From the NCBI GenBank assembly GCA_050998615.1, contig JBPCQA010000040.1:1-49921 (forward strand): 49,921 bases of DNA, in the 5' to 3' direction. Both the position numbers and the translations under genes were made by a program. The number at the start of each line of letters is the position of its first letter. Position 1 is the first letter of the stretch. The DNA comes from JBPCQA01 sp050998615. GTDB lineage: Bacteria; Actinomycetota; Actinomycetes; Propionibacteriales; Nocardioidaceae. The notes beneath the pieces were generated by a model. It was not told the origin of the DNA. It did no database searches and was given only the letters and a program-made list of their open reading frames with translations. Shown here piece after piece: positions 8,718 to 16,627 of the stretch.

Positions 8718-9689
8718 TCAGACGGTGAAGACGACCTTGCCGAACAGGTGGCCGCCGTCGATCATCGCCGAGAAGCCGACGCGCGCCTGGTCGAGCGGGA
8801 GCACCCGATCGATGACGGGTCGTGCGCCGCTCACGTCGAGCAGCGCGACAAGCTTTTCGAGCTCGTCGCGCGTGCCCATCGTGGAGCCCTGCACCCGCAG
8901 TTGAAGGAAGAAGATGCGGGTCAGCTCACTGCTCTTGGGCTGTGGGCCCGACGTCGTACCGGAGACCACCAAGGTGCCGCCCGGCCGCAACGACTTGATC
9001 GAGTGGCTCCAGGTGGCTGCCCCGACTGTCTCCATCACCGCATCGACGGGTGCGGCGAGGCGAGTGCCGGATTCGACGGCGTCAGATGCCCCAAGCTTGA
9101 TTGCACGCTCGCGCTTGGCCTGGTCTCGGCTGGTGACCGTGGCTCGCAGGCCGGCCGCCTTTGCCAAGACGATCAACGCCGTAGCCACTCCGCCACCGGC
9201 ACCCTGGATCAGCACGCTGTCACCTGGCCTGAGCCGGCTTTGCGTGAACAACATCCGGTACGCCGTGAGCCAGGCGGTCGGCAGGCACGCGGCCTCTTCA
9301 AAGGACAACGAAGCGGGTTTCGGTACGACGTTCCGCTGGGGCACGATCACCCGCTCGGCCAAGGCGCCCTGATGACGTTCGGACAGCAATGAGCGCTTGG
9401 GGTCGAGGGTCTCGTCACCACGCCACGACGGGTCGCTGATCACCGCGTGCACCACGACCTCGCTGCCGTCTTCGGTGGTGCCGGCCGCGTCGCAGCCCAA
9501 GATCATCGGTAGCCGGTCTGCTGGAAGGCCCACTCCCCGCAGCGACCAGACGTCATGGTGGTTGAGCGACATCGCCCGCACGTCGACTCTCGCCCACCCG
9601 TCGCCAGGGCTCGGATCCGGACGCTCCCCGAGGGCCAGGCCCTTCAGCGGCTGATCGGGGTTGATGGACTCCGCGTAAACAGCGAACAT
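8718..9689 (-). CDS. MDR-superfamily (zinc-type alcohol dehydrogenase-like) oxidoreductase
   Basis: 323 residues from ATG 9689 (MFAVYAESINPDQPL). The N-terminal GroES-like domain includes VRAMSLNHHDVW, LPMILGCDAAG and EVVVHAV; the nucleotide-binding domain begins QGAGGGVATALIVLAKAAG, a Rossmann turn for NADPH, and continues ATVTSRDQAKRERAIKLGASDAV. The structural zinc cysteine cluster of classical alcohol dehydrogenases is absent, so a quinone oxidoreductase/enoyl reductase-like reaction on an unknown substrate is likely. Monocistronic in appearance. Longer starts add an Arg/Pro-rich tail that does not look coding. Confidence 0.85.
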   Translation of the reverse strand: MFAVYAESINPDQPLKGLALGERPDPSPGDGWARVDVRAMSLNHHDVWSLRGVGLPADRLPMILGCDAAGTTEDGSEVVVHAVISDPSWRGDETLDPKRSLLSERHQGALAERVIVPQRNVVPKPASLSFEEAACLPTAWLTAYRMLFTQSRLRPGDSVLIQGAGGGVATALIVLAKAAGLRATVTSRDQAKRERAIKLGASDAVESGTRLAAPVDAVMETVGAATWSHSIKSLRPGGTLVVSGTTSGPQPKSSELTRIFFLQLRVQGSTMGTRDELEKLVALLDVSGARPVIDRVLPLDQARVGFSAMIDGGHLFGKVVFTV

Positions 9690-9879
9690 CAGTGCAGCAT
9701 AGAGCCCGCGCGGATAGGGGCGTCGGAAAGGGAGCGGGTCATTCGCGCCCGGATGGCCAGGCCGAGGAGGGAGGTGCACCGGGGGGTGCGCTGACCGACG
9801 AGAACGCAGCCAGCCGGGATGCGAGGGGCCGCGAGCCCGGCGACTCCCTATCCGCGCGGGCTCTAAAGGCGTGGTTGGG

Positions 9880-10212
9880 TTAGCGGGTTCGACGGGATCG
9901 CCGCCGAGGCGGCCAGAGCCGGCGTACGACGCAAGCGACCACGTCGTCGTCGGGGATCGTGCCCACCAGCCACGAATCTACGCCCGCGCCAGGGTTGTCT
10001 CGTTCCACCCACCACCCGCCGTCGACGCGTCGGGCGGCACGCTTGACGGCCACCGGGCGATCGGGCAACCGCACAATCACGAGCTGGCCCGGCCGCGGGG
10101 AGCCGCCGTACCGGACAAGCAGCCGGTCGCCGTCACGCAACGTGGGCTCCATGGAGCGACCGCGCACGACCGCCGTCCCGAATACTGGCCGACCCAACCG
10201 CTTTGACCCCAT
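9880..10212 (-). CDS. sodX: Nickel superoxide dismutase maturation protease (S26 signal-peptidase type)
   Basis: 110 residues. GRSMEPTLRDGDRLLV carries the catalytic Ser of S26 peptidases and RPVAVKRAARR the catalytic Lys, followed by WWVERDNPGAGVDSW. It is far shorter than a leader peptidase and lacks an N-terminal membrane anchor. In actinobacteria such a peptidase encoded next to sodN removes the SodN propeptide so that the nickel-binding His becomes the N-terminus. It is divergent from sodN, with 66 bp between the starts. The very basic C-terminal tail is typical of nothing in particular. Confidence 0.92.
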   Translation of the reverse strand: MGSKRLGRPVFGTAVVRGRSMEPTLRDGDRLLVRYGGSPRPGQLVIVRLPDRPVAVKRAARRVDGGWWVERDNPGAGVDSWLVGTIPDDDVVACVVRRLWPPRRRSRRTR

Positions 10213-10278
10213 CTCTGCTGGGTACTCTCAAAGCCATAGTCTGGCAAGTCCGCATCACTTTTCGAGGAAAGGACCAGC

Positions 10279-10680
10279 ATGCTGGCTCGATTGTTTGCTC
10301 CCCCCATTGAAGTCTCCGCGCACTGCGATCTGCCGTGCGGCGTCTATGATCCGGCTCAGGCGCGGATCGAGGCTCAGTCGATCAAGGAGATCATCGGCAA
10401 GGTCGCCGACAACGACGATCATGACTTCAGGACTCGGGCCATCATCATCAAGGAGCAGCGCTCAGAGCTCGTGAAGCACCACCTGTGGGTGCTGTGGACC
10501 GACTACTTCAAGCCCGAGCACTTCGAGAAATACCCGCAGCTGCACACCCTGTTCAACGAGGCAACCAAACTGGCCGGAGCCAGCGGGACCAAGGGCACCC
10601 TCGATGCGGGCAAGGCCGATGAGCTGTTGGCGAAGATCGACGAGATCGCTGCCATCTTCGCCGAGACCAAGGCGGCCTAG
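10279..10680 (+). CDS. sodN: Nickel-type superoxide dismutase
   Basis: 133 residues from ATG 10279, preceded by GAGGAAAGGA. A 14-residue propeptide (ending EVSA) precedes the nickel hook HCDLPCGVYDPAQ: after cleavage His1, Cys2 and Cys6 (with the backbone) bind Ni. The rest is the four-helix bundle (LVKHHLWVLWTDYFKPEHFEKYP) that assembles as a hexamer in the cytoplasm and dismutates superoxide. Processing is by the divergent SodX. Nickel-dependent control through Nur is usual in Streptomyces, but I could not identify a clear Nur box in the 66-bp intergenic region. Confidence 0.97.
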   Translation: MLARLFAPPIEVSAHCDLPCGVYDPAQARIEAQSIKEIIGKVADNDDHDFRTRAIIIKEQRSELVKHHLWVLWTDYFKPEHFEKYPQLHTLFNEATKLAGASGTKGTLDAGKADELLAKIDEIAAIFAETKAA

Positions 10681-10714
10681 CGCTCACGCAGAAGGCATCG
10701 AACGGTTCTTCCCC

Positions 10715-11152
10715 TCAGGTCTGTCCTTCCTCGTCATCTGCACCCGCCCGATCTGCCCCGTTCGGGTCCGTGCTGGCGCGATGCCCGTAGAGGGCCACGG
10801 TTGTGGGTGGGGAAAATACGACGAAGAGTACGACGGCGGCTGGCACGGCCAATAACACGGCGACCCATGTCGTGTTGTTGCCGTGAAAGCTCCAGGCCAC
10901 CCCCAGCTGAATCAGCTGGGCCAGCACTACCGGTCCCCTGCTCCAGTTACGCAATCTCGCCAGCCCGCGAGCCGACAACACCAGCCCCGCGGCGTACAAC
11001 AGGAAGAAGATCGCACTGGTCACGCCTACGCTCGGGTGCGCGGGTCGCAGTTGGACCAGCTCGAAGACGCCCATCACCGCAGCCGCCAGGCCCTCCAGCA
11101 GCACCAGCGCGGCGGCAGCCCGGATCCGGTTGAGCGTGTTCGTGGAAACCAC
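10715..11152 (-). CDS. Predicted four-helix integral membrane protein
   Basis: 145 residues from GTG 11152. Four hydrophobic segments: AAALVLLEGLAAAVMGVFEL, AIFFLLYAAGLVLSA, LAQLIQLGVAWSF and VLLAVPAAVVLFVVF, then a polar acidic C-terminal tail. This is a familiar but uncharacterised actinobacterial membrane family. A TATACA hexamer ends 8 nt before the GTG on the minus strand, suggesting a leaderless transcript and supporting this start over longer ones at 11194 or 11320. Convergent with sodN. Confidence 0.7.
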   Translation of the reverse strand: MVSTNTLNRIRAAAALVLLEGLAAAVMGVFELVQLRPAHPSVGVTSAIFFLLYAAGLVLSARGLARLRNWSRGPVVLAQLIQLGVAWSFHGNNTTWVAVLLAVPAAVVLFVVFSPPTTVALYGHRASTDPNGADRAGADDEEGQT

Positions 11153-11212
11153 CGGCACACTGTATAGCCAGTGTCGGGCTGGGAGTTCGCACATTTTGTG
11201 GAGTCCGCACCA

Positions 11213-11327
11213 ACGGTGGTTGAGGTGCCCACTTTGACGGCCGACATGCTCGCTTCGCTCGCCCCTCAACCACCGTGACGGCTCGCTCCCCGCCGCGGTG
11301 CCTTGGTGCGCGCGCCTCAACCACCGT
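11213..11327. repeat. REP-like inverted repeat cluster, copy 2
   Basis: ACGGTGGTTGAGG at 11213-11225 is exactly inverted as CCTCAACCACCGT at 11264-11276, and the second arm recurs at 11315-11327. GCTCGCTTCGCTCGC lies between the first pair. The sequence is non-coding, in the space between a membrane-protein gene and whiB1, and matches the ends of the other REP-like copies. Confidence 0.7.
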
Positions 11328-11515
11328 GCTCAGGAGGCGGATCGCGAGTGTGGTGGGCTCGGCGTTGGCCGTTTTGTGACCAAAGTGACAACGGCCAAGC
11401 CCTTGTGTAGGGCGCAAAGTCTTGCAACGATCGATGTCGCAAGCACTTGATCGTAGGGCCTTGTGCTGCACCCTTCCCGATCGTCGTACACCGAAAGGCG
11501 CCGACGTGAGGGAAG

Positions 11516-11537
11516 GCTCGTGAATTCCTTCACGAGC
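11516..11537. promoter_or_regulatory. Perfect palindrome upstream of whiB1
   Basis: Arms GCTCGTGAA and TTCACGAGC (9 bp, perfect) are separated by TTCC, 63 bp before the whiB1 ATG. It could be an operator for a dimeric regulator or a 5'-UTR hairpin. No T-run follows, so it is not a terminator. Confidence 0.6.
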
Positions 11538-11600
11538 AAACCCCACGTGGGCGTGGTACGGGACTATCGCGTTCACCAAGTGAAGAGGAGCTGTACCGCC

Positions 11601-11849
11601 ATGGATTGGCGCCACCGCTCCGCGTGCCTCGACGAGGACCCGGAGCTGTTCTTCCCGATCGGCAACACCGGGCCGGCCATCCTGCAGATCGAGGAGGCCA
11701 AGACGGTGTGCCGGCGCTGCGAGGTGCGCGAGCAGTGCCTCGCATGGGCGCTCGAGGCTGGTCAGGATCACGGTGTTTGGGGCGGGATGTCCGAAGACGA
11801 GCGGCGCGCTCTCAAGCGACGCAATGCTCGGGCCAAGATTCGCGCTTGA
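11601..11849 (+). CDS. whiB1: WhiB-family iron-sulfur transcription factor, WhiB1 type
   Basis: 82 residues from ATG 11601, with GAGGAG 10 nt upstream. Four [4Fe-4S] cysteines at C9, C37, C40 and C46 (CxxC...C pattern), the GVWGG turn that contacts sigma, and the basic C-terminal DNA-binding tail RRALKRRNARAKIRA. Opening MDWRH, the DEDPELFFP segment and length match mycobacterial WhiB1, an essential, NO-sensitive regulator that binds domain 4 of the primary sigma factor. A long 5' region holds the 11516 palindrome, so control by an upstream regulator is likely. A longer in-frame start at 11463 is not supported by homology. Confidence 0.95.
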   Translation: MDWRHRSACLDEDPELFFPIGNTGPAILQIEEAKTVCRRCEVREQCLAWALEAGQDHGVWGGMSEDERRALKRRNARAKIRA

Positions 11850-11922
11850 TGCCTCGCCCGCCGGCGCCAGTTTCGGGGCTGCCGGCCGATTTGCTGCTAC
11901 ACCACCAAGCCTGGGAGGGCCA

Positions 11923-11997
11923 ATGAGCAAGACCGGACGCAAGCGCCGCGCACGCCGCAAGAAGGGCGCGAACCACGGCAAGCGGCCCAACACCTGA
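11923..11997 (+). CDS. 50S ribosomal protein bL37 (24 residues)
   Basis: A 24-residue, extremely basic peptide starting MSKTGRKRRARRKKG and ending NHGKRPNT, preceded by GGGAGG. This matches the small actinobacterial ribosomal protein bL37 seen in mycobacterial 50S cryo-EM structures, where it packs against 23S rRNA. It lies 73 bp after whiB1 and is followed by an intrinsic terminator-like hairpin. It is easily missed by gene finders because of its size. Confidence 0.88.
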   Translation: MSKTGRKRRARRKKGANHGKRPNT

Positions 11998-12014
11998 CCA
12001 CGGACGCGACCAAC

Positions 12015-12047
12015 CCGCCTCTCTGAGCCACGGCGAGGCGGATTTCT
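12015..12047 (+). terminator. Intrinsic terminator-like hairpin after bL37
   Basis: CCGCCTC (12015-12021) pairs with GAGGCGG (12035-12041) with a 13-nt loop, followed by ATTTCTT. It lies 18 bp after the bL37 stop and upstream of the convergent rsrA end. Confidence 0.7.
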
Positions 12048-12118
12048 TGCGCTACCAGCACGCAAGCCCCGAGGCTCAGCAGGTCAGAACAGACTCAGCG
12101 ACTGATCCTGCCGCCGCA

Positions 12119-12400
12119 CTATTCGAGGTCGAGGCGTTGCTGGCTGAAGTCGAGTTGCACTTGCCGAATCGAGAAGATCACGCGCTGGCGTAGCTCGACG
12201 GGAGCCCGCTCGGCGCAGGAGCGGGCGATCAGCTCCTTGACCATCCGCTCGAGATCCACCGCACGCAGGCATGGCCCGCACTCTTCGAGGTGTGCCTGGA
12301 TCTGCCGGCTATCAGCGTCTTGAAGCTCATTGTCGATGAAAAAGTAGAGGCGCCCGAGCACCTCGTCGCAGTCTGTCGAATGGTCGCGTTCCATGCTCAT
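12119..12400 (-). CDS. rsrA: Zinc anti-sigma factor RsrA
   Basis: 93 residues. Contains the ZAS signature HLEECGPC (HxxxCxxC) after helix RLYFFIDNELQDADSRQI, plus an upstream Cys in TDCDEVLG. RsrA binds SigR while reduced and zinc-loaded; disulfide stress oxidises its cysteines, releases zinc and frees SigR. It overlaps the sigR stop by 4 nt (ATGA), the usual translational coupling of the pair. The C-terminus RQVQLDFSQQRLDLE is unremarkable. A second Met two codons downstream is an alternative start. Confidence 0.93.
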   Translation of the reverse strand: MSMERDHSTDCDEVLGRLYFFIDNELQDADSRQIQAHLEECGPCLRAVDLERMVKELIARSCAERAPVELRQRVIFSIRQVQLDFSQQRLDLE

Positions 12401-13104
12401 GGCCGCGCCTCCGCCTCGACCGGTGGCGCGTCGTGAAGCAGGCCGCGATCTTTGGCGTAGTCGGCGAGCAATGCGCGGAGTTGACTGCGCCCACGGTGCA
12501 AGCGCGACATCACGGTGCCCACCGGCGTGCCCATGATCTCGGCAATCTCCTTGTACGCAAAACCTTCCACATCGGCCAGGTAGACAGCGAGGCGGAAGTC
12601 CTCGGGGATTTGCTGGAGCGCCGACTTGACGTCGCTGTCCGGAAGGTGCTCGAGCGCCGACGCCTCGGCTGACTGCAACCCCGTTGACATATGGGTTTCA
12701 GCCCGAGCCAGCTGCCAATCCTCGACCTCTTCGTGTGAGTCCTGGGTCGGCTGGCGTTGCTTCTTGCGATAGGTGTTAATGAACGAGTTCGTGAGAATGC
12801 GGTAGAGCCACGCCTTCAAGTTCGTGCCCGGCTTGAACTGGTGGAAGGCGGCGAATGCCTTCGCGTACGTTTCCTGCACCAGGTCTTCGGCGTCGTGGGG
12901 ATTGCGCGTCATCCGCATGGCCGCGGAGTAGAGCTGATCGAGGTAGACCAAGGCGTCACGTTCGAAACGCGCGGTGCGCTCCTCGATGGTCTCAGGTTCC
13001 GGGATGTCGGTCATCACTGGCAAGGGTAGCGGTCGCACCTGGCGCTCGAGCATGGCCAGCACCTCAGCGTCATAGCTTTCAACGCTGGCGAGGGCGGTGT
13101 GCAT
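12397..13104 (-). CDS. sigR: ECF RNA polymerase sigma factor SigR (SigH/RpoE)
   Basis: 235 residues from ATG 13104, preceded by GGAGGT. Region 2 runs through YLDQLYSAAMRMTRNPHDAEDLVQETY and WLYRILTNSFINTYRKKQRQP; region 4 through EDFRLAVYLADVEGFAYKEIAEIMGTPVGTVMSRLHRGR. These are near-identical to mycobacterial SigH and Streptomyces SigR, which direct the thiol-oxidative stress regulon. The N-terminal ~35 residues are longer than usual; MTDIPEPETIEERTARFERD is an internal alternative start. A SigR-type promoter lies at 13165-13190. RsrA is translationally coupled downstream. Confidence 0.95.
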   Translation of the reverse strand: MHTALASVESYDAEVLAMLERQVRPLPLPVMTDIPEPETIEERTARFERDALVYLDQLYSAAMRMTRNPHDAEDLVQETYAKAFAAFHQFKPGTNLKAWLYRILTNSFINTYRKKQRQPTQDSHEEVEDWQLARAETHMSTGLQSAEASALEHLPDSDVKSALQQIPEDFRLAVYLADVEGFAYKEIAEIMGTPVGTVMSRLHRGRSQLRALLADYAKDRGLLHDAPPVEAEARP

Positions 13105-13164
13105 CGAGAGGTACCTCCAGTAACCGGTCCAGAACGAGCGCCGTCGGTCGATCGCATAGTGCAC

Positions 13165-13190
13165 AACCACACAAATGGCAGGTACATTCC
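13165..13190 (-). promoter_or_regulatory. SigR-dependent promoter of sigR-rsrA
   Basis: On the minus strand GGAAT (13186-13190) and GTT (13165-13167) are separated by exactly 18 nt, matching the SigR consensus GGAAT-N18-GTT. It lies 61 bp before the sigR ATG and therefore predicts autoregulation, as known for SigR in Streptomyces. Confidence 0.8.
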
Positions 13191-13255
13191 GAGCCGGGAG
13201 CCGGTGGCCGGAGCGCACCGACAAGGAGCCCGCGCAGATAGGGAGTCGCCGGCCT

Positions 13256-13894
13256 CTAAGCAACCCGGGCCGTGATCCATTCGACAGCAGCTTCGACGAT
13301 CAGGGCGAACGTCTGCTCCTGGGTCAGCGCGGCCCGCTTGGGGACCGCAAAGCTGTGGTCAGCGTCCGGCACCGCCGTCAGCTCGACCCACTCCGGGAAG
13401 TCGTCGGGCGAGCCGAAGCTGTCGCGATCCCCTTGTACGACGATGGTGGGCAGGCCAACGCCCCGAAGCTCGGGAAGCCGCGTCGCGGACGCCGTACCCC
13501 CGCGACTAGGCGGGTGGAGTGGGAAGGCAAGCGCCAAGCAGCCGACCGAGCCCATCGACGCGGCCAATCGGCACGCCACCCGGGCCCCAGCGCTACGGCC
13601 CCCCATCACGATGGGTGTGCGAACGCGGATGGCGTTCATGCACGCGACGGTGGCAACGTCGAGCGAACGCGGCCCCGGGGCCACCTTCTTTCCGGCCACC
13701 CGCCAGGGTTGTTCTATGCGGAACACCGAAATGTCTTGCTTGGGTAGAGCCCGGGCAAGGGCCACAAGGTCCGGGGAATCCACACCCTTGCCTGCCCCAT
13801 GGCCCAGCACCAAGGCGGCGACTGGATTCGTGGCCCGGTCCGCGTGCAGGCGTGCCTCGCCCAGCTCGGTCGGAATCATCCGGATGTGGGTCAC
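13256..13894 (-). CDS. Alpha/beta hydrolase of the KANL3/TEX30-like family
   Basis: 212 residues from a GTG that overlaps the SRAP stop (GTGA). It shows LVLGHGAGKG near the N-terminus, the nucleophile elbow GGRSAGARVA, the acid region VVQGDRDSFG and a terminal ADHSF with the catalytic His, so the triad is complete. There is no signal peptide; cytoplasmic. This compact hydrolase family is widespread, with unknown substrates (ester or thioester suspected). Co-directional and coupled with SRAP, upstream of sigR. Confidence 0.85.
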   Translation of the reverse strand: MTHIRMIPTELGEARLHADRATNPVAALVLGHGAGKGVDSPDLVALARALPKQDISVFRIEQPWRVAGKKVAPGPRSLDVATVACMNAIRVRTPIVMGGRSAGARVACRLAASMGSVGCLALAFPLHPPSRGGTASATRLPELRGVGLPTIVVQGDRDSFGSPDDFPEWVELTAVPDADHSFAVPKRAALTQEQTFALIVEAAVEWITARVA

Positions 13895-14661
13895 GGGCTG
13901 AAGAGCGCGTCCGGCTCGTCCTCATGAGAGACTCGGTCGAGCAGCTCCGGCCCGTTGTTGCTCACGTTGTTGACTGCCGTCGAGACCGGATAGGCAGCTA
14001 GCCGCCCCGCTGCGGCGGGGACCAGCAGGGCCGTGAGATCTTCGGCGTTGGTCGACTCAACATCAAGCCAGGCGTCGTACTGATCGGGCTCGACGAGCAT
14101 CGGCATTCGGTCATGAATGCGTCCCACCACATCTTCGGCTGTCGTGGTGATGACGGTGGCCGTCCACAAGAACGCGTCGTCATGATCTTGCGGCAGCGCC
14201 TGGTTGCGCCAGATCTCGTACAACCCGGCCATCGCCAGCGGCCCGCCATCAGTTGGCCGGATGAAGAACGGCTGCTTGACGGGTTTGCCGTTAGTGCCGA
14301 GCTGCTCGGTGACATCCCACTCGTAGTAGCCGTCGGCTGGGAGCAGGCAGCGCCGTTTGGCAAAGGCCTTCTTGTACGCCGGCTTGTCCGCCAGCGTCTC
14401 GACGCGGGCATTGATCAGCCGGGAGCCGATCTCCGGGTCCTTCGCCCACGAGGGCACCAGACCCCACTTCACGACGCGAAGTCGCCGTTGCGGCTTCGGC
14501 GCTTCACGATCGTGGCCCCGCCGGTCGAGAACGGCGTACACATCCTTGGTCGGGGCGACGTTATAGTCGGCGGCGAGCGGGCTCGCGACGTCGACGCGAT
14601 CTACCTCGAACTCCTCGACCAGATCCTCGGGCTTGCGGCTCGACGCGTAGCGACCACACAT
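13891..14661 (-). CDS. SOS response-associated peptidase (SRAP/HMCES-YedK) abasic-site crosslinking protein
   Basis: 256 residues beginning MCGRYASS, so Met removal exposes the catalytic Cys2 that crosslinks to abasic sites in single-stranded DNA. Other conserved motifs: YNVAPTKD (active-site Asn), RCLLPADGYYEWD (catalytic Glu) and GRIHDRMPMLVEP (His). The 14661 start is preferred over 14667 because the Cys must be residue 2. The protein shields AP sites during replication; many homologues are SOS-induced, but no LexA box is evident upstream. The C-terminus overlaps the hydrolase start by 4 nt. Confidence 0.94.
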   Translation of the reverse strand: MCGRYASSRKPEDLVEEFEVDRVDVASPLAADYNVAPTKDVYAVLDRRGHDREAPKPQRRLRVVKWGLVPSWAKDPEIGSRLINARVETLADKPAYKKAFAKRRCLLPADGYYEWDVTEQLGTNGKPVKQPFFIRPTDGGPLAMAGLYEIWRNQALPQDHDDAFLWTATVITTTAEDVVGRIHDRMPMLVEPDQYDAWLDVESTNAEDLTALLVPAAAGRLAAYPVSTAVNNVSNNGPELLDRVSHEDEPDALFSP

Positions 14662-14824
14662 GAGCATCAGCCTGTCACAACTCGCCGGTGGCGGGCGGCG
14701 TGGATCCGCGTGAGTTACCCGATGAAGCTGGGGTACGCCCGCGCGTGATGACCGCGGCGACGCGTTGGTCTACCGTGGAGGCCAACGCTCCCTCAAGAAG
14801 GGTCGACGCACCCGTCACAACGCC

Positions 14825-16627
14825 ATGGGCCAGCCAGACGTCACCGACAACACCACCATCCCCAGCGACGCCGAGCTCATCACGGCGGTCCGCGACGGTG
14901 ACGCTACTGCCTACGGCACGCTCTTCGAGCGTCACCGCGACGCGGCAGTGCGACTCGGGCGGCAGCTGGTCGGGCCCGGCGATGCCGACGACCTGGTGTC
15001 CGACGCCTTCGTCAAGGTGCTCCGCGTCTTGCAACGAGGCGGCGGCCCCGACGTGGCGTTTCGCGCCTACTTGCTCACCGCCGTACGACGATTGCACATC
15101 GACAAGATCCGGGTGGCCAAGAAGATCGCGCCCACAGACGAGGTCGAGCAGTTCGACCGGGGTGTGCCGTTCGCCGATCCCGTAGTCGCGAAGTTCGAGC
15201 ACGCGGCGGCCGCCAAGGCGTTCGCCTCCCTGCCGGAGCGCTGGCAGCTGGTGTTGTGGCATCTCGAAGTCGAGGGCCAAAAGCCGGCGCAGATCGCCCC
15301 CTTGCTCGGCGTAAGCGCCAATACCGTCTCGGCGTTGGGATACCGCGCGCGCGAGGGCCTGCGGCAGTCCTACCTCCAGGTGCACGTGGCCGATGCGGCG
15401 GCCGACGATTGCCGGTGGGTGATCGAACGGCTGGGCGCCCACGTGCGCAAGGGACTCTCGGCCCGCGATGAGCGCGCGGTCGAGGACCACCTCGACGGCT
15501 GCCGGTCCTGTGCCGCGATCTGTCTGGAGCTGACCGAGGTCAACTCCGACCTCGCCGGGTTCATCGCCCCCATCCTGTTGGGTACGGCGGCCGCGGGTTA
15601 CCTCGCTTCGACTGGCTCGACAGCCGGCGGCGCCGGTGCGGTGTTCGCCAGGGTCGCCGCGCTTGCCAAGGCCCACGCGGGCATCGCCGCTGGTGGAGTG
15701 GCCGGCGTGGTCGCGCTCGCCGTCACCACGGTCATCATCACCCATCAGCCTCAGCCGCCGGCTGACAACGCCTCCAATCCGGCGGTCCAGGCCCGCATCG
15801 TCAATCCAGCGAACAGTACGACGACACCACGCTCCCGCCCCGGCGCGCCGCCTCCGGGCGGCCAGAACACCACGGGAGGTCGGGGGCTCGAGCCGCCGTT
15901 GCCGGGCGCCTTCCTGCTTCCGCCGTTCGCGACCGGATCGGTGACCTCGACCAGCCAAACTACCGCCGGATCTTCGCACGTGCGGTCAACTCACTCGAAC
16001 ACCGGCCGGTTACCGGTGTCTACGCAAAACCCCACCGGACCGCCTGTCACCGGGCCAACCGGGACGGCTCCCACCGGCACCGGACCAACCGGCACCGACC
16101 CCACCACAACCGGGCCGCCCAGCACCGCGCCCACCACAACCAGGCCGACCAGCACTGGACCGACTACCTCTCCCCCGTCTACTCGACCCACGACCACGCA
16201 TCCCACGACCACCCGCCCCACGACGACCCACCCCACCACGACCCACCCGACGACCACCAGCCCCACGACGACCCGTCCACCTGGTCGCACCACCATCGAC
16301 CTGTCGTTGACCGGAAGCCCGTTGCTCCCCTCCACCCGGCTCACCTTGCACATCGCGGCCAATCCTCGCCGGCCGACCTCGGGTGCGTTGGCCGTGCGCA
16401 TCCTGGTTTCGGTTCCGGGGCAGCTGTCCGTGTCAGGGTCCGGCTGGTCTTGCCCGATCACCGGGCCGCAGGAGATCACTTGCACCAGCTCACCCACCGC
16501 CACTCCGCACCCGATCGTCGCCAGTTGGTCCTTGTTGCTGCCGGGGTTGAAGGCCGTGGCTCTGGTGTCGGCAAGCGACAACAGCGACCCCCACCTACTC
16601 AACAACGTCATTCACTGGTTGCTCTGA
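14825..16627 (+). CDS. ECF-type sigma factor fused to zinc anti-sigma, membrane and extracellular domains
   Basis: 600 residues from ATG 14825. Sigma region 2 ~15-100 (DADDLVSDAFVKVLRVLQ, AYLLTAVRRLHIDKIR), region 4 ~128-182 (LPERWQLVLWHLEVEGQKPAQIAPLLGVS). Then a ZAS-like motif HLDGCRSC (H222, C226, C229), hydrophobic segments ~246-262 and ~286-306, a long Thr/Pro-rich stalk (~340-490, repeats such as TTTRPTTTHPTT) and a C-terminal beta-sandwich-like domain ending LLNNVIHWLL with two Cys (WSCP, ITCTS). One chain thus holds sigma, a cognate anti-sigma-like zinc module, a membrane anchor and an outside domain. Release would need proteolysis or a conformational change. Divergent from SRAP. Function inferred from architecture only. 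Confidence 0.88.
   Translation: MGQPDVTDNTTIPSDAELITAVRDGDATAYGTLFERHRDAAVRLGRQLVGPGDADDLVSDAFVKVLRVLQRGGGPDVAFRAYLLTAVRRLHIDKIRVAKKIAPTDEVEQFDRGVPFADPVVAKFEHAAAAKAFASLPERWQLVLWHLEVEGQKPAQIAPLLGVSANTVSALGYRAREGLRQSYLQVHVADAAADDCRWVIERLGAHVRKGLSARDERAVEDHLDGCRSCAAICLELTEVNSDLAGFIAPILLGTAAAGYLASTGSTAGGAGAVFARVAALAKAHAGIAAGGVAGVVALAVTTVIITHQPQPPADNASNPAVQARIVNPANSTTTPRSRPGAPPPGGQNTTGGRGLEPPLPGAFLLPPFATGSVTSTSQTTAGSSHVRSTHSNTGRLPVSTQNPTGPPVTGPTGTAPTGTGPTGTDPTTTGPPSTAPTTTRPTSTGPTTSPPSTRPTTTHPTTTRPTTTHPTTTHPTTTSPTTTRPPGRTTIDLSLTGSPLLPSTRLTLHIAANPRRPTSGALAVRILVSVPGQLSVSGSGWSCPITGPQEITCTSSPTATPHPIVASWSLLLPGLKAVALVSASDNSDPHLLNNVIHWLL

Noticed and set aside
11372..11395. CRP-like TTGTGACC...GTGACAA before whiB1
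   Set aside because: The halves do not form the TGTGA-N6-TCACA symmetry of a CRP site.
14675..15979. Long minus-strand frame antisense to the sigma factor gene
   Set aside because: It is a shadow of the plus-strand gene, which has recognisable sigma domains; the antisense translation is Arg/Gly-rich with no domain.
16090..16290. Tandem ACC/ACG-rich repeats resembling a CRISPR or microsatellite
   Set aside because: They encode the in-frame Thr/Pro stalk of the sigma fusion protein; unit length and spacing are irregular.
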